Positions 35,456 through 47,913 are shown, counted from the first letter of the stretch. The stretch is 64,000 nucleotides of DNA from Microcoleus sp. bin48.metabat.b7b8b9.023 (GCF_013299185.1 NZ_JAAFKG010000047.1:1-64000), one strand, 5' to 3'. Notes: generated from the letters alone by a model not told the origin. Made by a program: numbers and translations.

Positions 35456-36235
35456 ATGCAGCTCATCGATACTCACGTTCATATCAACTTTCAGACTTTC
35501 AAGTCGGAGTTAGAAGCCATTCGAGAACGCTGGCGCGAAGCTGGTGTAGTTCGATTGGTTCATTCTTGTGTAGAGCCCGAAGAGTTTGCTGGAATTCAAG
35601 CAATTGCCAATCAGTTTGCAGAAGTCTCTTTTGCGGTGGGGCTTCATCCCCTAGATGCCGCCAAGTGGAAAGACGAAACTGCAAGCCTGATTAGGGAATT
35701 GGCAAGTTCTGACTCTCGGGTAGTGGCGATCGGCGAAACAGGACTAGACTTTTTTAAGGCTGACGATCGCGAACACCAGTTTAAAGTGTTTGAGGCACAG
35801 CTTGAAATTGCCCGGGAACTTGACAAACCAGTCATTATCCACTGCCGCGACGCCGCCGCCCCGATGGCCGAAATGCTGCGGAACTTTTGGGAAAGACGCG
35901 GCCCGGTGCGCGGGGTGATGCACTGCTGGGGAGGCACGCCAGAAGAAACCCAGTGGTTTTTAGATCTGGGTTTCTACATCAGTTTTAGCGGCACTGTCAC
36001 CTTTAAAAAAGCCTTGCAAATACAAGAATCAGCTTGTATGGTAAATAGCGATCGCATCCTAGTCGAGACAGATTGCCCTTTTCTCGCGCCCGTACCCCAG
36101 CGGGGAAAACGCAACGAACCAGCCTACGTCTACTACGTAGCCGAGCAAGTTGCTAAATTGAGAGGAGTTTCTCTGTTAACTTTGTCCCAGCAGACAACCG
36201 AAAATGCCTGTCAGCTATTCGGGTTGTCACTTTAG
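35456..36235 (+). CDS. tatD: TatD-family metal-dependent deoxyribonuclease
   Basis: 259 residues from [12 protein letters not shown]. Metal-site motifs: [37 protein letters not shown] and [19 protein letters not shown], all in order. TatD enzymes are 3'-5' exonucleases/hydrolases of the amidohydrolase fold. An in-frame ATG at 35363 would add a proline-rich stretch encoded by a CCCTCTCCCC low-complexity run, so 35456 is preferred. Conserved neighbour of rpsT and rpoB. Confidence 0.94.
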   Translation: MQLIDTHVHINFQTFKSELEAIRERWREAGVVRLVHSCVEPEEFAGIQAIANQFAEVSFAVGLHPLDAAKWKDETASLIRELASSDSRVVAIGETGLDFFKADDREHQFKVFEAQLEIARELDKPVIIHCRDAAAPMAEMLRNFWERRGPVRGVMHCWGGTPEETQWFLDLGFYISFSGTVTFKKALQIQESACMVNSDRILVETDCPFLAPVPQRGKRNEPAYVYYVAEQVAKLRGVSLLTLSQQTTENACQLFGLSL

Positions 36236-36838
36236 TTGCTAGCGCATAGAGAAACGAGGAAAACAGGTGGAGTTCGGGGCAAAAGATAGGAAAAATCCCA
36301 TCTATATCCCGATCCAAAAAACCGGATTCATCCTTAATCTCAGATTCTTTGGGAGTTGCCGTAGTGCGATCGGATTTGCGTCCTATAATAATAAAAAGAA
36401 CCGACCGATCGGGCGATCGCTTGCTCTGGGAGCCGTCGCAGTCGCCGAACTGCTAGCTTGGGCGAGGGCGCGCTAACCTTCCGGGCAGACAAAAACGTCA
36501 AGCAATACCTCAAACTTACACTCAATTTTACACATTACAAGCAACTTGGAACCTCAGCAATTTGGCAATAGCTGTAAAGTCAATTTTAGGAGTCAAATGT
36601 GTAAGGGATTTACCCTGGAGTACCAAGAGATCGGAGCTAAAAGAATCTCGATCGCAGGCAGAACCCGCACAAAAATAATGCGAGCAACCAATAAAAATAA
36701 CCGTTGCAGCAGTTGGTAGGCGATCGAAAACATCATATAAATTCTCTCACACAATCCATCAAAAAAACGCAACAAGGTAAAAACGCCAAGCCTTGGCGCC
36801 ATGTAAAAAGCTAGAGCCACTGCGGAAAAAGGACACCC
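36236..36838. other. Leader region of the rpoB operon
   Basis: 603 bases without a supportable gene or array. HIP1-like GCGATCGC sites lie at about 36414 and others nearby. Since rpoB starts at 36839 after ACAAGG-poor sequence, the promoter and a long untranslated leader probably lie here. No known leader motif (for example an L10/L12-type) was recognised. Confidence 0.55.
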
Positions 36839-39800
36839 ATGACGACTAAAGATTACACAGAATTCGCCTTCACCTTGCCCGACTTGATCGAAATCCAGCG
36901 GGCAAGTTTTCGCTGGTTCCTAGAAGCCGGACTGATTGAAGAACTAGACAGCTTCTCCCCGATTACAGACTACACGGGAAAGCTGGAACTCCACTTCATC
37001 GGTAAAGACTTCAAACTCAAGCGCCCGAAATACGATGTAGACGAAGCTAAGCGCCGGGACAGCACCTACTCGGTGCAAATGTATGTCCCCACCCGCTTGA
37101 TTAACAAAGAAACAGGCGAAATCAAAGAGCAAGAAGTCTTCATCGGCGATTTGCCGTTGATGACCGAACGCGGCACTTTCATCATCAACGGTGCGGAACG
37201 AGTCATCGTCAACCAAATCGTCCGATCGCCCGGGGTATACTACAAATCAGAAACCGACAAAAACGGCCGCCGTTCCTACAACGCCAGTCTGATTCCCAAC
37301 CGCGGCGCGTGGCTCAAGTTTGAGACGGACAAAAACGATCTCGTCTGGGTGAGAATTGACAAAACCCGCAAGTTGTCAGCCCAAGTGCTGCTCAAAGCCC
37401 TAGGCTTGACGGACGGCGAAATCTACGACAGCCTGCGCCACCCCGAATACTTCCAAAAGACGATCGAGAAAGAAGGACAATTCGGCGAAGAAGAAGCTTT
37501 GATGGAGCTCTACCGCAAACTCCGTCCGGGTGAACCCCCCACCGTAGCTGGTGGCGAACAGCTCCTCAACTCGCGCTTTTTCGACCCCAAACGCTACGAT
37601 TTGGGCCGGGTAGGCCGCTACAAACTCAACAAAAAACTGCGGTTGACAGTCCCCGATACAATGCGGGTACTGACATCCCAAGATATCTTGACGGCGATCG
37701 ACTATCTTATAAACCTGGAATTCGACATCGGCTCAACGGATGACATCGACCACTTAGGCAACCGTCGCGTCCGCAGTGTGGGCGAACTGTTGCAAAACCA
37801 AGTGCGCGTCGGATTGAACCGCCTAGAACGGATTATCCGCGAACGGATGACCGTTTCCGATGCCGACGCCCTCAGCCCTGCTTCCCTAGTCAACCCAAAA
37901 CCGCTGGTAGCAGCAATCAAGGAATTCTTCGGTTCCTCGCAGCTATCCCAGTTCATGGATCAAACCAATCCTCTAGCAGAACTGACCCACAAACGCCGGC
38001 TGTCCGCCCTCGGCCCAGGAGGCTTAACTCGCGAACGCGCAGGTTTCGCAGTGCGGGACATTCACCCGTCCCACTACGGCCGGATTTGCCCCATTGAAAC
38101 ACCAGAAGGCCCCAACGCCGGACTGATCGGTTCTTTGGCAACCCACGCCCGCGTCAACCCCTACGGCTTCATCGAAACCCCATTCTACCCAGTCGAAAAA
38201 GGACAGGTACTGCGGGATAAAGCCCCGGTATACATGACAGCCGATGAAGAAGACGACTTGCGCGTCGCCCCCGGAGACATCAGCCTCGACGAAAACAACA
38301 ACCTCTTGGGCGAAACCGTAGCTGTTCGCTACCGCCAAGAATTCACCACCACCACCCCGATGCAGGTGGACTACATGGCGATTTCGCCAGTGCAAATCGT
38401 CTCCGTCGCCACCTCCCTGATCCCGTTCTTGGAACACGACGACGCCAACCGAGCTCTGATGGGCTCGAATATGCAGCGGCAAGCTGTGCCGCTACTGAAA
38501 CCAGAACGCCCCCTCGTGGGTACGGGCTTGGAAGCTCAAGCCGCCCGAGATTCCGGGATGGTGGTAGTTTCTAAGGTCAACGGCGAAGTAATTTACATCG
38601 ATGCTACCCGGATTATTGTCAAGCCCCTGGCGGTAGATGCAGAGTCGAATTCCAGCGAAGAACATTTCATGATTCGCGAATACGACGAGCTCAAAGCCAA
38701 ACAGCCCTCGGTGTGGAAGCAAAAATATGCCGGCTGCATCGAACACGAATTGCAAAAATATCAGCGCTCTAACCAGGATACCTGTTTAAACCAGCGTCCT
38801 TTGATCTATGAGGGCGATCGCGTCGTAGCAGGTCAAGTGCTCGCCGACGGTTCCTCCACCGAAGGCGCCGAACTCGCCCTGGGTCACAACATCCTTGTAG
38901 CATATATGCCCTGGGAGGGATACAACTACGAAGACGCCATGCTCATTAGCGAGCGTTTGGTGTACGAAGACGTATACACCTCGATTCACATTGAGAAATA
39001 CGAAATCGAAGCCCGCCAAACCAAACTCGGCCCTGAAGAAATCACCCGGGAAATTCCCAACGTCGGGGAAGACGCGCTGCGCCAGCTAGACGAACAGGGC
39101 ATCATCCGCAAAGGTGCTTGGGTAGAAGCCAGCGACATTTTGGTAGGGAAGGTGACTCCGAAAGGCGAATCCGACCAACCCCCCGAAGAAAAACTGCTCA
39201 GAGCAATCTTCGGCGAAAAAGCCCGAGACGTGCGCGACAACTCCCTCCGCGTCCCTAACGGCGAAAAAGGCCGCGTGGTGGACGTGCGGGTTTTCACCCG
39301 GGAACAGGGCGACGAACTGCCCCCCGGCGCCAACATGGTTGTCCGCGTTTACGTAGCCCAAAAACGCAAGATTCAAGTCGGCGACAAAATGGCCGGCCGC
39401 CACGGTAACAAAGGTATCGTCTCCCGGATTCTGCCGATGGAAGATATGCCCTACCTACCCGACGGCACCCCGGTTGACATCGTACTCAACCCGTTGGGCG
39501 TACCGTCGCGGATGAACGTAGGTCAGATTTTCGAGTGCTTGCTGGGCTGGGCCGGCGAAAATTTGTCGATGCGGTTCAAGATGGTGCCGTTTGACGAAAT
39601 GCACGGCGCTGAAAAGTCGCGGGAAACCGTTCACGGCAAATTAGAGGAGGCGCGCGAAAAAACTGGTAAACCTTGGGTATTTAACGAAAAACACCCAGGC
39701 AAAACTATAGTTTACGACGGCCGCACCGGCGAACCGTTCGATCGCCCCGTAACAGTCGGCATCGCCTATATGCTCAAACTCGTCCACTTGGTAGACGACA

Positions 39801-40225
39801 AAATCCACGCCCGGAGCACGGGGCCTTACTCGCTGGTAACGCAGCAGCCTTTGGGCGGCAAAGCGCAGCAGGGGGGTCAGCGGTTCGGAGAAATGGAAGT
39901 TTGGGCTCTCGAAGCGTTCGGCGCAGCTTATACTTTGCAAGAGTTGCTGACTGTCAAGTCGGACGATATGCAGGGTAGAAATGAGGCTTTGAATGCGATC
40001 GTCAAAGGCAAAGCTATTCCCCGCCCCGGTACGCCGGAATCCTTCAAAGTGCTGATGCGGGAGTTGCAGTCTTTGTGCTTGGACATTGCCGTGCACAAGG
40101 TGAATACGAACGACGAAGGCAGCGAGCACGTAGAAGTGGATTTGATGGCGGATGCTGGCGGGCGGCGATCGCCCTCCAGGCCTACCTACGAATCGCTTTC
40201 TCGCGACGAACTCGACGAGGATTAG
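36839..40225 (+). CDS. rpoB: RNA polymerase beta subunit
   Basis: 1128 residues, complete. Recognisable beta landmarks include [36 protein letters not shown] with the following [13 protein letters not shown] (rifampicin region), [15 protein letters not shown], and the C-terminal [21 protein letters not shown]. It forms one side of the active-site cleft. The gene starts the rpoB-rpoC1-rpoC2 operon, with an HNH gene between it and rpoC1. Confidence 0.99.
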   Translation: MTTKDYTEFAFTLPDLIEIQRASFRWFLEAGLIEELDSFSPITDYTGKLELHFIGKDFKLKRPKYDVDEAKRRDSTYSVQMYVPTRLINKETGEIKEQEVFIGDLPLMTERGTFIINGAERVIVNQIVRSPGVYYKSETDKNGRRSYNASLIPNRGAWLKFETDKNDLVWVRIDKTRKLSAQVLLKALGLTDGEIYDSLRHPEYFQKTIEKEGQFGEEEALMELYRKLRPGEPPTVAGGEQLLNSRFFDPKRYDLGRVGRYKLNKKLRLTVPDTMRVLTSQDILTAIDYLINLEFDIGSTDDIDHLGNRRVRSVGELLQNQVRVGLNRLERIIRERMTVSDADALSPASLVNPKPLVAAIKEFFGSSQLSQFMDQTNPLAELTHKRRLSALGPGGLTRERAGFAVRDIHPSHYGRICPIETPEGPNAGLIGSLATHARVNPYGFIETPFYPVEKGQVLRDKAPVYMTADEEDDLRVAPGDISLDENNNLLGETVAVRYRQEFTTTTPMQVDYMAISPVQIVSVATSLIPFLEHDDANRALMGSNMQRQAVPLLKPERPLVGTGLEAQAARDSGMVVVSKVNGEVIYIDATRIIVKPLAVDAESNSSEEHFMIREYDELKAKQPSVWKQKYAGCIEHELQKYQRSNQDTCLNQRPLIYEGDRVVAGQVLADGSSTEGAELALGHNILVAYMPWEGYNYEDAMLISERLVYEDVYTSIHIEKYEIEARQTKLGPEEITREIPNVGEDALRQLDEQGIIRKGAWVEASDILVGKVTPKGESDQPPEEKLLRAIFGEKARDVRDNSLRVPNGEKGRVVDVRVFTREQGDELPPGANMVVRVYVAQKRKIQVGDKMAGRHGNKGIVSRILPMEDMPYLPDGTPVDIVLNPLGVPSRMNVGQIFECLLGWAGENLSMRFKMVPFDEMHGAEKSRETVHGKLEEAREKTGKPWVFNEKHPGKTIVYDGRTGEPFDRPVTVGIAYMLKLVHLVDDKIHARSTGPYSLVTQQPLGGKAQQGGQRFGEMEVWALEAFGAAYTLQELLTVKSDDMQGRNEALNAIVKGKAIPRPGTPESFKVLMRELQSLCLDIAVHKVNTNDEGSEHVEVDLMADAGGRRSPSRPTYESLSRDELDED

Positions 40226-40227
40226 GA

Positions 40228-40275
40228 ATTAAAGATTTTAGATTTTTTGGCAACATTCAATCTAAAATCTTTAAT
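40228..40275. promoter_or_regulatory. Perfect 17-base inverted repeat just after rpoB
   Basis: ATTAAAGATTTTAGATT (40228-40244) pairs perfectly with 40259-40275 around a 14-base loop, starting three bases after the rpoB stop. It may be a processing site, 3' stabiliser or weak terminator within the operon. The AAAATCTAAAATC motif is also dispersed near 51490 and 54765. Confidence 0.8.
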
Positions 40276-40296
40276 CGATACTCTCAAATGAAAATG

Positions 40297-40325
40297 CCTC
40301 AACAGTGTTCGTACCACTGTTGAGG
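40297..40325. promoter_or_regulatory. Perfect 11-base hairpin before the HNH gene
   Basis: CCTCAACAGTG (40297-40307) pairs with CACTGTTGAGG (40315-40325) with a 7-base loop. No T-run follows, so it is not a simple terminator. It lies 19 bases before AAGGAG, the ribosome site of the HNH gene, where it could control translation or mark an insertion end. Confidence 0.8.
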
Positions 40326-40359
40326 CGAATCAACGCTCTAACTAAGGAGATGCGCTGAC

Positions 40360-41448
40360 ATGATCATTGTAACAGTTATCCCCGGAATTGAAGGAGAATT
40401 CGATCGGGAGACAGGCTGTATTAACTGGCAAGGCAGTAAGTTTAAAAACGGTTACGGGCGCAAGTGGCTCGATGGCAAAACGGTATTAGTCCACCGCTTA
40501 GTCCTCGAATCGAAAATAGCAGGATTCCTCGATTCCGGTTATTTTGCTTGCCACACCTGCGACAATCGAAGCTGCATCAACCCGGAACATCTCGTAGCAG
40601 GGTCTGCGGCTGAGAATACCGGACAGATGATGGGGCGCGATCGCAAAACTCCCAGACGCAAAAGTATTCCGGGAATTGATAAATTGTCCATCCAACAACT
40701 GCGCGAAATTCAGACTAAATATTTATCGGGAAAAGTCAAGAACCACCTAGCAAAAGAGTATGGGGTACAACATGAAACTATTACTAAGATAGTTCAGACA
40801 AATATCCCCGATAACTTCACCACAGTTTCCCCACGCTTTGTAGGAGAAATTCAAGACAATGGCTGCATAATTTTCCAAGGCGCAAAAGATGGTTCAGGCT
40901 ATGGTAGGTACTTCAAAAATGGGAAATTAAAATCAGTTACTCGTGCTGTTTTAGCAGAGAAATTAGGATATGAACTTCCCACCTATATGGATGCTTGTCA
41001 TACTTGCGATACTCCCAGTTGTATTAATCCAGAACACCTCTGGGCTGGTACTCGCACTCAGAATTTATTAGATGCTTCCAAAAAAGGACGCACCCAAGGA
41101 AAAAGTCATCCCCTTTCCAATGCCAAATTAGACTGGGAAAAAGTGCGAGAAATCCGGCAAAAACTAGCAGCAGGAGAGAAGATGAAGGATCTAGCTGAAG
41201 CATACGGCGTAAATCCGATAACTATACACAATATTAAGTATCACGTGACTTGGAAGGAAGAAGGCGAAGAGGTTCCGATTCCTCGTATGGGTGGATATCT
41301 CGATCGCAAGCTGACTTTTGCTCAAGCAGAGGATGTGCGAGAACGAATTAAAGCTGGAGAATCCATTGCTAAAATTGCTCTGGAATTTGCAGTATCGACA
41401 AGTGTCATTTATGACATTAAAAATAATGTCACATATAAAGGAGTCTGA
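40360..41448 (+). CDS. Free-standing double-HNH endonuclease with three HTH modules
   Basis: 362 residues between rpoB and rpoC1. Two HNH motifs: residues 64-78 (CHTCDNRSCINPEHL; His65, Asn74, His77) and 213-227 (CHTCDTPSCINPEHL; His214, Asn223, His226), each with paired cysteines for zinc. Three similar helix-turn-helix modules follow at about 106-145 (LAKEYGVQHETITKI), 256-297 (LAEAYGVNPITIHNI) and 317-356 (IALEFAVSTSVIYDI). The order is HNH-HTH-HNH-HTH-HTH, so an HNH-HTH unit was probably duplicated. HNH homing endonucleases cut at a target site and spread by repair. The ribosome site is AAGGAG ten bases before ATG. Both flanking genes are intact, so this is not an intein. Confidence 0.88.
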   Translation: MIIVTVIPGIEGEFDRETGCINWQGSKFKNGYGRKWLDGKTVLVHRLVLESKIAGFLDSGYFACHTCDNRSCINPEHLVAGSAAENTGQMMGRDRKTPRRKSIPGIDKLSIQQLREIQTKYLSGKVKNHLAKEYGVQHETITKIVQTNIPDNFTTVSPRFVGEIQDNGCIIFQGAKDGSGYGRYFKNGKLKSVTRAVLAEKLGYELPTYMDACHTCDTPSCINPEHLWAGTRTQNLLDASKKGRTQGKSHPLSNAKLDWEKVREIRQKLAAGEKMKDLAEAYGVNPITIHNIKYHVTWKEEGEEVPIPRMGGYLDRKLTFAQAEDVRERIKAGESIAKIALEFAVSTSVIYDIKNNVTYKGV

Positions 41449-41540
41449 CATTGATTTAATTGCCAAACAAACAAACAATCAATCAAAACAGATAAATTAC
41501 AGCAAATAATTTCAAGTAAATCCATCGATTGGAGTCAAGA

Positions 41541-43415
41541 ATGGCTAAGATAGAACAACGATTTGATTACGTAAAGATTGGGTTAGCTTCACCTGAAAGA
41601 ATTCGACAATGGGGAGAGAGAACTTTACCCAATGGTCAGATGGTTGGCGAAATCATCAAACCAGAAACAATTAATTACCGTACATTAAAACCGGAAATGG
41701 ACGGGTTGTTTTGCGAGCGCATTTTTGGGCCTGCAAAAGATTGGGAATGTCATTGTGGCAAGTACAAAAGAGTTCGTCATAGAGGCATTGTTTGCGAGAG
41801 ATGCGGTGTTGAAGTTACTGAATCTCGCGTCCGCCGCCACCGCATGGGATTTATCAAATTAGCAGCTCCAGTAGCTCACGTTTGGTATCTCAAAGGCATC
41901 CCCAGTTACATGGCAATTCTGTTAGATATGCCGCTGCGAGATGTCGAACAAATTGTCTATTTCAATGCCTATGTTGTGCTGAATGCTGGTAATGCGGAAA
42001 AGCTCCAATATAAGCAATTGCTTACCGAAGATGCTTGGCTGGAAATAGAAGATGAACTTTACAGCGAAGATTCCACGCTGACAGGCGTAGAAGTAGGCAT
42101 TGGTGCGGAAGCTTTGCAAGTTTTGCTGCAAAATATTCCGCTAGAGAGCGAAGCGGAAAAGCTGCGGGAAGATATTGCTAATGCTAAAGGTCAAAAACGC
42201 GCGAAGTTAATTAAACGTTTGCGGGTAATTGACAACTTTATCGCTACGGGTTCTCATCCCGATTGGATGGTACTCAATGTGATTCCGGTGATTCCCCCAG
42301 ACTTGCGGCCGATGGTACAGCTAGATGGTGGACGTTTTGCAACGAGTGACCTGAATGACCTTTATCGGAGAGTTATTAACCGCAACAATCGCTTAGCCAG
42401 ATTGCAAGAAATTTTGGCGCCGGAAATTATCATTCGCAACGAAAAGCGGATGTTACAAGAAGCTGTGGATGCGCTAATTGATAACGGCCGCCGGGGCCGG
42501 ACTGTGGTGGGCGCAAACAACCGTCCGCTGAAGTCGCTTTCGGACATTATTGAAGGGAAACAAGGTCGTTTCCGGCAAAACTTGCTCGGTAAACGGGTTG
42601 ACTATTCTGGACGTTCGGTAATTGTGGTGGGGCCGAAACTGAAGATTCATCAGTGCGGTTTGCCGAGGGAAATGGCGATCGAGCTTTTCCAGCCCTTTGT
42701 CATCCACCGCCTGATCCGTCAAGGATTGGTCAACAACATCAAAGCAGCCAAAAAATTGATTCAACGCAACGATCCTAGCGTTTGGGACGTGCTGCAAGAA
42801 GTGATTGAAGGACACCCCGTCATGCTGAACCGGGCCCCGACGCTGCACCGTTTGGGGATTCAAGCTTTTGAGCCGATTTTGGTGGACGGGAGGGCGATTC
42901 AGCTTCACCCGCTAGTCTGTCCGGCTTTTAACGCTGACTTTGATGGCGACCAAATGGCGGTACACGTGCCTTTGTCTCTGGAATCTCAGGCTGAAGCGCG
43001 CTTGCTGATGCTGGCTTCTAACAACATTATGTCGCCGGCAACCGGAAGACCGATCGTCACTCCTTCTCAAGATATGGTGCTCGGTTGCTATTACTTGACA
43101 GCCGACAATCCTAACGGTCAAAAAGGAGCAGGTCACTACTTCTCTAATCTTAATGATGCGGTTGTCGCTTACGAACAAGGCATCGTGGACTTGCACTCCT
43201 ACGTGTGGGTGAGGTTTCAAGGCGCGATCGAAAACACAGAACCCGAAGGTGAACCGCTGAAGGTGGATCGATCGACTGACGGTACTGTGACGAAAGAATA
43301 CAAGTTCCGTCGCGTTCGGGAAGATGCAGAGGGTAAGAGGATCAATCAGTTTATTCGGACTACTCCGGGCAGGATTATTTATCACCAAACGATCGAATCG
43401 GTAATTAACAATTAG
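41541..43415 (+). CDS. rpoC1: RNA polymerase gamma subunit (N-terminal part of beta')
   Basis: 624 residues from [15 protein letters not shown]. The zinc-binding start [20 protein letters not shown] and the catalytic loop [14 protein letters not shown] with three Asp for Mg are visible. Cyanobacteria split beta' into gamma (rpoC1) and the rpoC2 product. GGAG lies about eight bases before the ATG; a GTG-type upstream start (41529) is not needed. It follows the HNH gene by 92 bases. Confidence 0.98.
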   Translation: MAKIEQRFDYVKIGLASPERIRQWGERTLPNGQMVGEIIKPETINYRTLKPEMDGLFCERIFGPAKDWECHCGKYKRVRHRGIVCERCGVEVTESRVRRHRMGFIKLAAPVAHVWYLKGIPSYMAILLDMPLRDVEQIVYFNAYVVLNAGNAEKLQYKQLLTEDAWLEIEDELYSEDSTLTGVEVGIGAEALQVLLQNIPLESEAEKLREDIANAKGQKRAKLIKRLRVIDNFIATGSHPDWMVLNVIPVIPPDLRPMVQLDGGRFATSDLNDLYRRVINRNNRLARLQEILAPEIIIRNEKRMLQEAVDALIDNGRRGRTVVGANNRPLKSLSDIIEGKQGRFRQNLLGKRVDYSGRSVIVVGPKLKIHQCGLPREMAIELFQPFVIHRLIRQGLVNNIKAAKKLIQRNDPSVWDVLQEVIEGHPVMLNRAPTLHRLGIQAFEPILVDGRAIQLHPLVCPAFNADFDGDQMAVHVPLSLESQAEARLLMLASNNIMSPATGRPIVTPSQDMVLGCYYLTADNPNGQKGAGHYFSNLNDAVVAYEQGIVDLHSYVWVRFQGAIENTEPEGEPLKVDRSTDGTVTKEYKFRRVREDAEGKRINQFIRTTPGRIIYHQTIESVINN

Positions 43416-43449
43416 AAAGATGGTAAGTAAGTCGGTGTAAATAATTCAA

Positions 43450-43505
43450 GGTTTGTAGTGAGGGCTTTAGCCCTGTCAAAAAGGACTAAAGCCCTCACTA
43501 CGAAA
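43450..43505. repeat. GTAGTGAGGGCTTTAGCCC hairpin repeat inside the rpo operon
   Basis: GTAGTGAGGGCTTTAGCCC pairs with AGGACTAAAGCCCTCACTAC around a short loop. It is a diverged single copy of the family expanded at 9357-9953 and 62866-63336. It lies between rpoC1 and rpoC2. Confidence 0.88.
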
Positions 43506-43561
43506 AAATCTCAGTAATTGTCAAATTACTTAACACACTTTGTTTTATTAGTGCCTACTTA

Positions 43562-43753
43562 CTTAATTGGTGATTGGTGATTGGTAATTGTAATTGGTAA
43601 GTCCTAAAGACGAAAAAATGAGGTGCGATTTAGCGGCAAGGTACACAAAGCGCACCCTAAATATCGATGTTAGGCTGCTGAAATTCTATTAATTGCCAAT
43701 GACCAATGACCAATGACCAATGACTAATGACTAATGACTAATGACCAATGACT
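43562..43753. repeat. Heptanucleotide repeats directly upstream of rpoC2
   Basis: TGATTGG/TAATTGG units at 43562-43602 and about eight CCAATGA or CTAATGA units at 43695-43753, ending 20 bases before the rpoC2 ATG. They face each other as complements (TTGGTGA against CCAATGA). With the hairpin at 43450 they fill the 358-base gap inside an essential operon. Confidence 0.88.
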
Positions 43754-43773
43754 AAATTACTAACAGCAGAAAA

Positions 43774-46700
43774 ATGACAGAAAATAAGGAAAATAAGGAA
43801 ATTGTTTTTCGCAATCGAGTTGTTGACAAAGGTCAGCTCAAAAAATTAATCTCTTGGTCATTCATGAACTATGGAACAGCCCGCACGGCGCAAATGGCCG
43901 ACAAACTCAAAGACTTGGGTTTTCGGTTTGCGACCAGAGCGGGAGTTTCGATTAGCGTAGACGACCTCCAAGTACCGCCAATCAAACGACAACTGCTCGA
44001 AGCAGCCGAAGAAGAAATCCGGATTACCGAACAGAAATATACCAGAGGCGAAATCACCGAAGTCGAACGCTTCCAAAAAGTAATCGACACTTGGAACAGC
44101 ACCTCGGAAGACCTCAAAGACGAAGTAGTCAAAAACTTCCGCGCCACCGACCCGTTGAACTCGGTGTACATGATGGCATTCTCCGGCGCCCGGGGGAACA
44201 TCTCCCAAGTGCGGCAACTCGTCGGAATGCGTGGATTGATGGCAGACCCCCAAGGCGAAATCATCGACTTGCCAATTAAAACCAACTTCCGGGAAGGACT
44301 CACCGTTACCGAGTACATCATTTCATCCTATGGAGCCCGCAAAGGCTTAGTAGATACCGCCCTCCGCACCGCCGACTCGGGCTACCTGACTCGCCGGTTA
44401 GTGGATGTATCCCAAGATGTCATCGTGCGGGAAGTAGACTGCGGCACCCAACGGGGAATTCGCGTGCGGCCGATGACTGACGGTGCTACTGTGCTGATTC
44501 CCCTGAAAGATCGGCTGCTGGGGCGGGTGTTGGCCCGAGATGTGGTCGATCCCAAAACCAAACAAATCGTGACTTTTGAGAAGGAAAGAGCTGTCCGCAA
44601 CCAGCCGATTACTGAGGAGCTGGCAGGGGAAATTGGTAAGTCGGGAGTGCCGGAAGTTTATTTACGATCGCCCTTAACTTGCGAAGCTACCCGTTCGGTT
44701 TGCCAGTGCTGCTACGGTTGGAGTCTCGCCCACTTGCAAATGGTGGATATGGGAGAAGCGATCGGGATTATTGCCGCTCAGTCGATCGGGGAACCGGGAA
44801 CCCAACTCACGATGCGTACCTTCCACACGGGCGGCGTATTTACTGGAGAAGTTGCAAAACAAGAACGGGCACCATTTCCCGGTACCGCCAAGTTCAAGAA
44901 CTTACGCACCCGCGCCTTCCGTACCAGACACGGTGAAGAAGCCCTCGTCGCCGAAAACAACGGCAAACTTGTATTCGAGGGCGACGGCTACGAAGAAGGC
45001 AAATCCGGCGCCAAAAATCAGAAACTGAAAGTAGAATTCGCGATCGTCCAAGGTTCGACTCTGATGGTCAAAGACGGACAGCGCGCCATCCCCGGTCAAG
45101 TTTTGGCAGAAGTGCCGATCGTCGGACGCGCCGCCCGCAAAACCACCGAAAAAGTCACAACGGACGTAGCATCCGACTTGGCCGGCGAAGCTAAGTTTGC
45201 CGACTTGGTACCGGAAGAAAAAACCGACCGTCAAGGCAATACCACCCGCACCGCCAGCAGGGGCGGGCTGATTTGGATTCTTTCGGGCGAAGTCTACAAC
45301 TTGCTCCCGGGTGCCGAACCTGCGGTCAAAAATGGCGATCGCATCGCAGCCAACAGCGTCATCGCCGAAACCAAACTGATCTCCGAACACGGTGGCGTAG
45401 TCCGCATCGCCGACGAGCGAGAAATCGAAATCATCACCGCGCAAGTGCTGCTAGATCAAGCCATAGTTCGGGCAGAAAGCGCCGGCGGCCGCGACCACTA
45501 CATCATCGAAACTGCTTCCAACCAACGGTTTTCGCTGAAAACAGCACCAGGAAGCAAAGTCATCAACGGCGAAGTCGTGGCAGAACTGCTCGACGACAGC
45601 TACCGCACCGCCACCGGAGGCATCGTCAAATACGCCGGCGTCGAAGTTCACAAGCGCGGCAAAGCCAAACTCGGCTACGAAGTTGTCAAGGGCGGCACCC
45701 TCCTGTGGATTCCCGAAGAATGCCACGAAGTCAACAAAGACATCTCCCTGCTGTTGGTAGAAGACGGCCAGTACGTCGAAGCCGGTACCGAAGTTGTCAA
45801 AGATATTTTCTGCCAAACCAGCGGTGCGGTAGAAGTTACCCAGAAAAACGACATCCTCCGGGAAATTGTGATCAAGCCCGGGACGCTGCACTCGGTCGAT
45901 CGCCCGCCGCTCACTTTGGGCGAAGGTCAAATAGTCAGTGCGGGTCAAGAAATCTTCCCCGGCTTGGTTGCCGAAGAACTCGGCTATGCGGAATACATCG
46001 AAACCCCCGAAGGCCCGGCATTGCTGCTGCGCCCCGTCGTCGAGTTCCCCGTACCCGACAAACCACCCATACCTTCTCAAACAGCGCTCAACGAGTCGAT
46101 CGCCCTCAAAGCAGTCCAGCGCCTCCCCTACAAAGACGGAGAGCGCGTCAAATCAGTCGAAGGACTCGAACTGCTGCGGACTCAGCTCATCTTAGAAATC
46201 GGTTCCGGGGCGCCGCAACTGGCTGCGGATATCGAACTTTTGCCCGATGAGGGGGACGCTTTGGCTTTTGGTGCCGACGGTTCCGGCCCGGCTTGGGGTG
46301 GCGACGAAGCGGCGGTGGCGTCGCAAGAAATGGTTCTGGTTGAAGGCGAAGAAGTCGCAGCGCCTTCTCGGATTTTCCGCTTGCAGTTGGTAATTTTGGA
46401 ATCGCTGGTAATTCGGCGGGACGTATCGGCCGATCCGACCCAAGGCAGCACCCACACCAGGCTGCTGGTAGAGGACGGACAGTCGATCGCCCCCAGCGCA
46501 GTAGTCGCCCGCACCGAGATTCTCTGCAAAGAAGCGGGGATCGTCCGGGGCATCCGCGAAGGGCAGGGCGAACCCATCCGCCGGTTGTTAGTCATGCGGG
46601 ATGCCGATTCTGTGACAGTTTCAGTAGCGGGTACGCCGGAAGTTAGCCCCGGTCAATTACTCGTAGCCGGTACCGAAGTAGCGCCGGGAGTCATTCTGGA

Positions 46701-47913
46701 AGAGTCCGGCCAAGTCGTGAAAGTTATACCAGCCTCCGATAGCGGAGAACAAGCCAAAATAGTTTTGCGAGTAGCCCGTCCTTACCGGGTTTCCGGGGGT
46801 GCGGTGCTCCACGTAGACGACGGCGACTTGGTGCAACGGGGAGACAACTTAGTCATCCTGGTGTTCGAGCGAGCCAAAACTGGGGACATCATTCAAGGTT
46901 TACCCCGGATTGAGGAATTGCTCGAAGGCCGGAAACCGAAGGAAGCTTGCATTTTAGCCAAGCGCCCAGGGACGGCTCAGGTAGTTAACGACGACGATAT
47001 GATCGAACTGGCAGTAGTAGAAGATGACGGCCGGATCGAGCAATATCCTTTATTACCCGGCCAAAACCCGATCGTCACTGACGGACAGCGCGTTGGCGTC
47101 GCCGAAGCCTTAACCGACGGCCCCGCGAACCCCCACGAAATTCTGGAAGTATTTTTCCAGGTACTCAAAGAGCGCCAGCCTACCTTCGAGGCTGCTTTGG
47201 AGAGTTTCCAGCAGGTGCAGACTTTCCTCGTCAACGAAGTGCAATCGGTTTACCAGTCTCAAGGCGTGGATATTTCCGACAAACACATCGAAGTCATCGT
47301 CCGCCAGATGACCAACAAAGTGCGGATGGAGGATGGCGGCGACACCACCATGCTCCCGGGCGAGTTAGTCGAACTGCGCCAAGTCGAACAGGTGAACGAA
47401 GCGATGTCGATTACCGGCGGAGCGCCAGCAGATTACACTCCCGTACTGTTGGGGATTACCAAAGCTTCGCTGAATACCGACAGCTTTATTTCCGCTGCTT
47501 CCTTCCAAGAAACCACAAGGGTGCTTACCGAAGCTGCGATCGAAGGCAAGTCTGACTGGCTGCGCGGCCTCAAGGAAAACGTGATTATCGGCCGCCTGAT
47601 TCCTGCCGGCACTGGGTTCAACGCCTATGAGGATGCCAGCGTTCAGGATGCCGGTTTTGACGGTGCCGTGTTTGACGACGACATCCAGGATTTGCAGGAG
47701 GATGTTGTGGACGATCGTACTGCCCGTCGCAAGTATACGATCGAAAGTCCTTTTGATGTTGGTCGCGCCTCTGACATTGAATCCGATGAGGATTTTGAGG
47801 AAGTTGAGGTTGATGAGGACGATTTTGTCCCTGATACTGATGATGATTCCTTAGGTGCGATCGCCGATGATGATGATGATATCGGTTACGACTTCGACGA
47901 GGACGAAGATTAA
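43774..47913 (+). CDS. rpoC2: RNA polymerase beta' subunit (C-terminal part)
   Basis: 1379 residues, complete. Landmarks: [20 protein letters not shown], the bridge-helix region [34 protein letters not shown] (zinc) and [20 protein letters not shown] (trigger loop). The long insertion of repeated beta domains typical of cyanobacterial beta' (SI3) occupies roughly 340-970. The end is very acidic ([15 protein letters not shown]). A strong terminator follows. Confidence 0.98.
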   Translation: MTENKENKEIVFRNRVVDKGQLKKLISWSFMNYGTARTAQMADKLKDLGFRFATRAGVSISVDDLQVPPIKRQLLEAAEEEIRITEQKYTRGEITEVERFQKVIDTWNSTSEDLKDEVVKNFRATDPLNSVYMMAFSGARGNISQVRQLVGMRGLMADPQGEIIDLPIKTNFREGLTVTEYIISSYGARKGLVDTALRTADSGYLTRRLVDVSQDVIVREVDCGTQRGIRVRPMTDGATVLIPLKDRLLGRVLARDVVDPKTKQIVTFEKERAVRNQPITEELAGEIGKSGVPEVYLRSPLTCEATRSVCQCCYGWSLAHLQMVDMGEAIGIIAAQSIGEPGTQLTMRTFHTGGVFTGEVAKQERAPFPGTAKFKNLRTRAFRTRHGEEALVAENNGKLVFEGDGYEEGKSGAKNQKLKVEFAIVQGSTLMVKDGQRAIPGQVLAEVPIVGRAARKTTEKVTTDVASDLAGEAKFADLVPEEKTDRQGNTTRTASRGGLIWILSGEVYNLLPGAEPAVKNGDRIAANSVIAETKLISEHGGVVRIADEREIEIITAQVLLDQAIVRAESAGGRDHYIIETASNQRFSLKTAPGSKVINGEVVAELLDDSYRTATGGIVKYAGVEVHKRGKAKLGYEVVKGGTLLWIPEECHEVNKDISLLLVEDGQYVEAGTEVVKDIFCQTSGAVEVTQKNDILREIVIKPGTLHSVDRPPLTLGEGQIVSAGQEIFPGLVAEELGYAEYIETPEGPALLLRPVVEFPVPDKPPIPSQTALNESIALKAVQRLPYKDGERVKSVEGLELLRTQLILEIGSGAPQLAADIELLPDEGDALAFGADGSGPAWGGDEAAVASQEMVLVEGEEVAAPSRIFRLQLVILESLVIRRDVSADPTQGSTHTRLLVEDGQSIAPSAVVARTEILCKEAGIVRGIREGQGEPIRRLLVMRDADSVTVSVAGTPEVSPGQLLVAGTEVAPGVILEESGQVVKVIPASDSGEQAKIVLRVARPYRVSGGAVLHVDDGDLVQRGDNLVILVFERAKTGDIIQGLPRIEELLEGRKPKEACILAKRPGTAQVVNDDDMIELAVVEDDGRIEQYPLLPGQNPIVTDGQRVGVAEALTDGPANPHEILEVFFQVLKERQPTFEAALESFQQVQTFLVNEVQSVYQSQGVDISDKHIEVIVRQMTNKVRMEDGGDTTMLPGELVELRQVEQVNEAMSITGGAPADYTPVLLGITKASLNTDSFISAASFQETTRVLTEAAIEGKSDWLRGLKENVIIGRLIPAGTGFNAYEDASVQDAGFDGAVFDDDIQDLQEDVVDDRTARRKYTIESPFDVGRASDIESDEDFEEVEVDEDDFVPDTDDDSLGAIADDDDDIGYDFDEDED

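Noticed and set aside
40360-41448. Intein or intron-encoded nuclease of rpoB or rpoC1
   Set aside because: Both flanking genes are complete with their own starts and stops, so the gene is free-standing.
45273-46250. 325-codon open frame rich in Arg and His inside rpoC2
   Set aside because: It is in another frame of a fully supported gene and has the composition expected of a shifted GC-rich frame.
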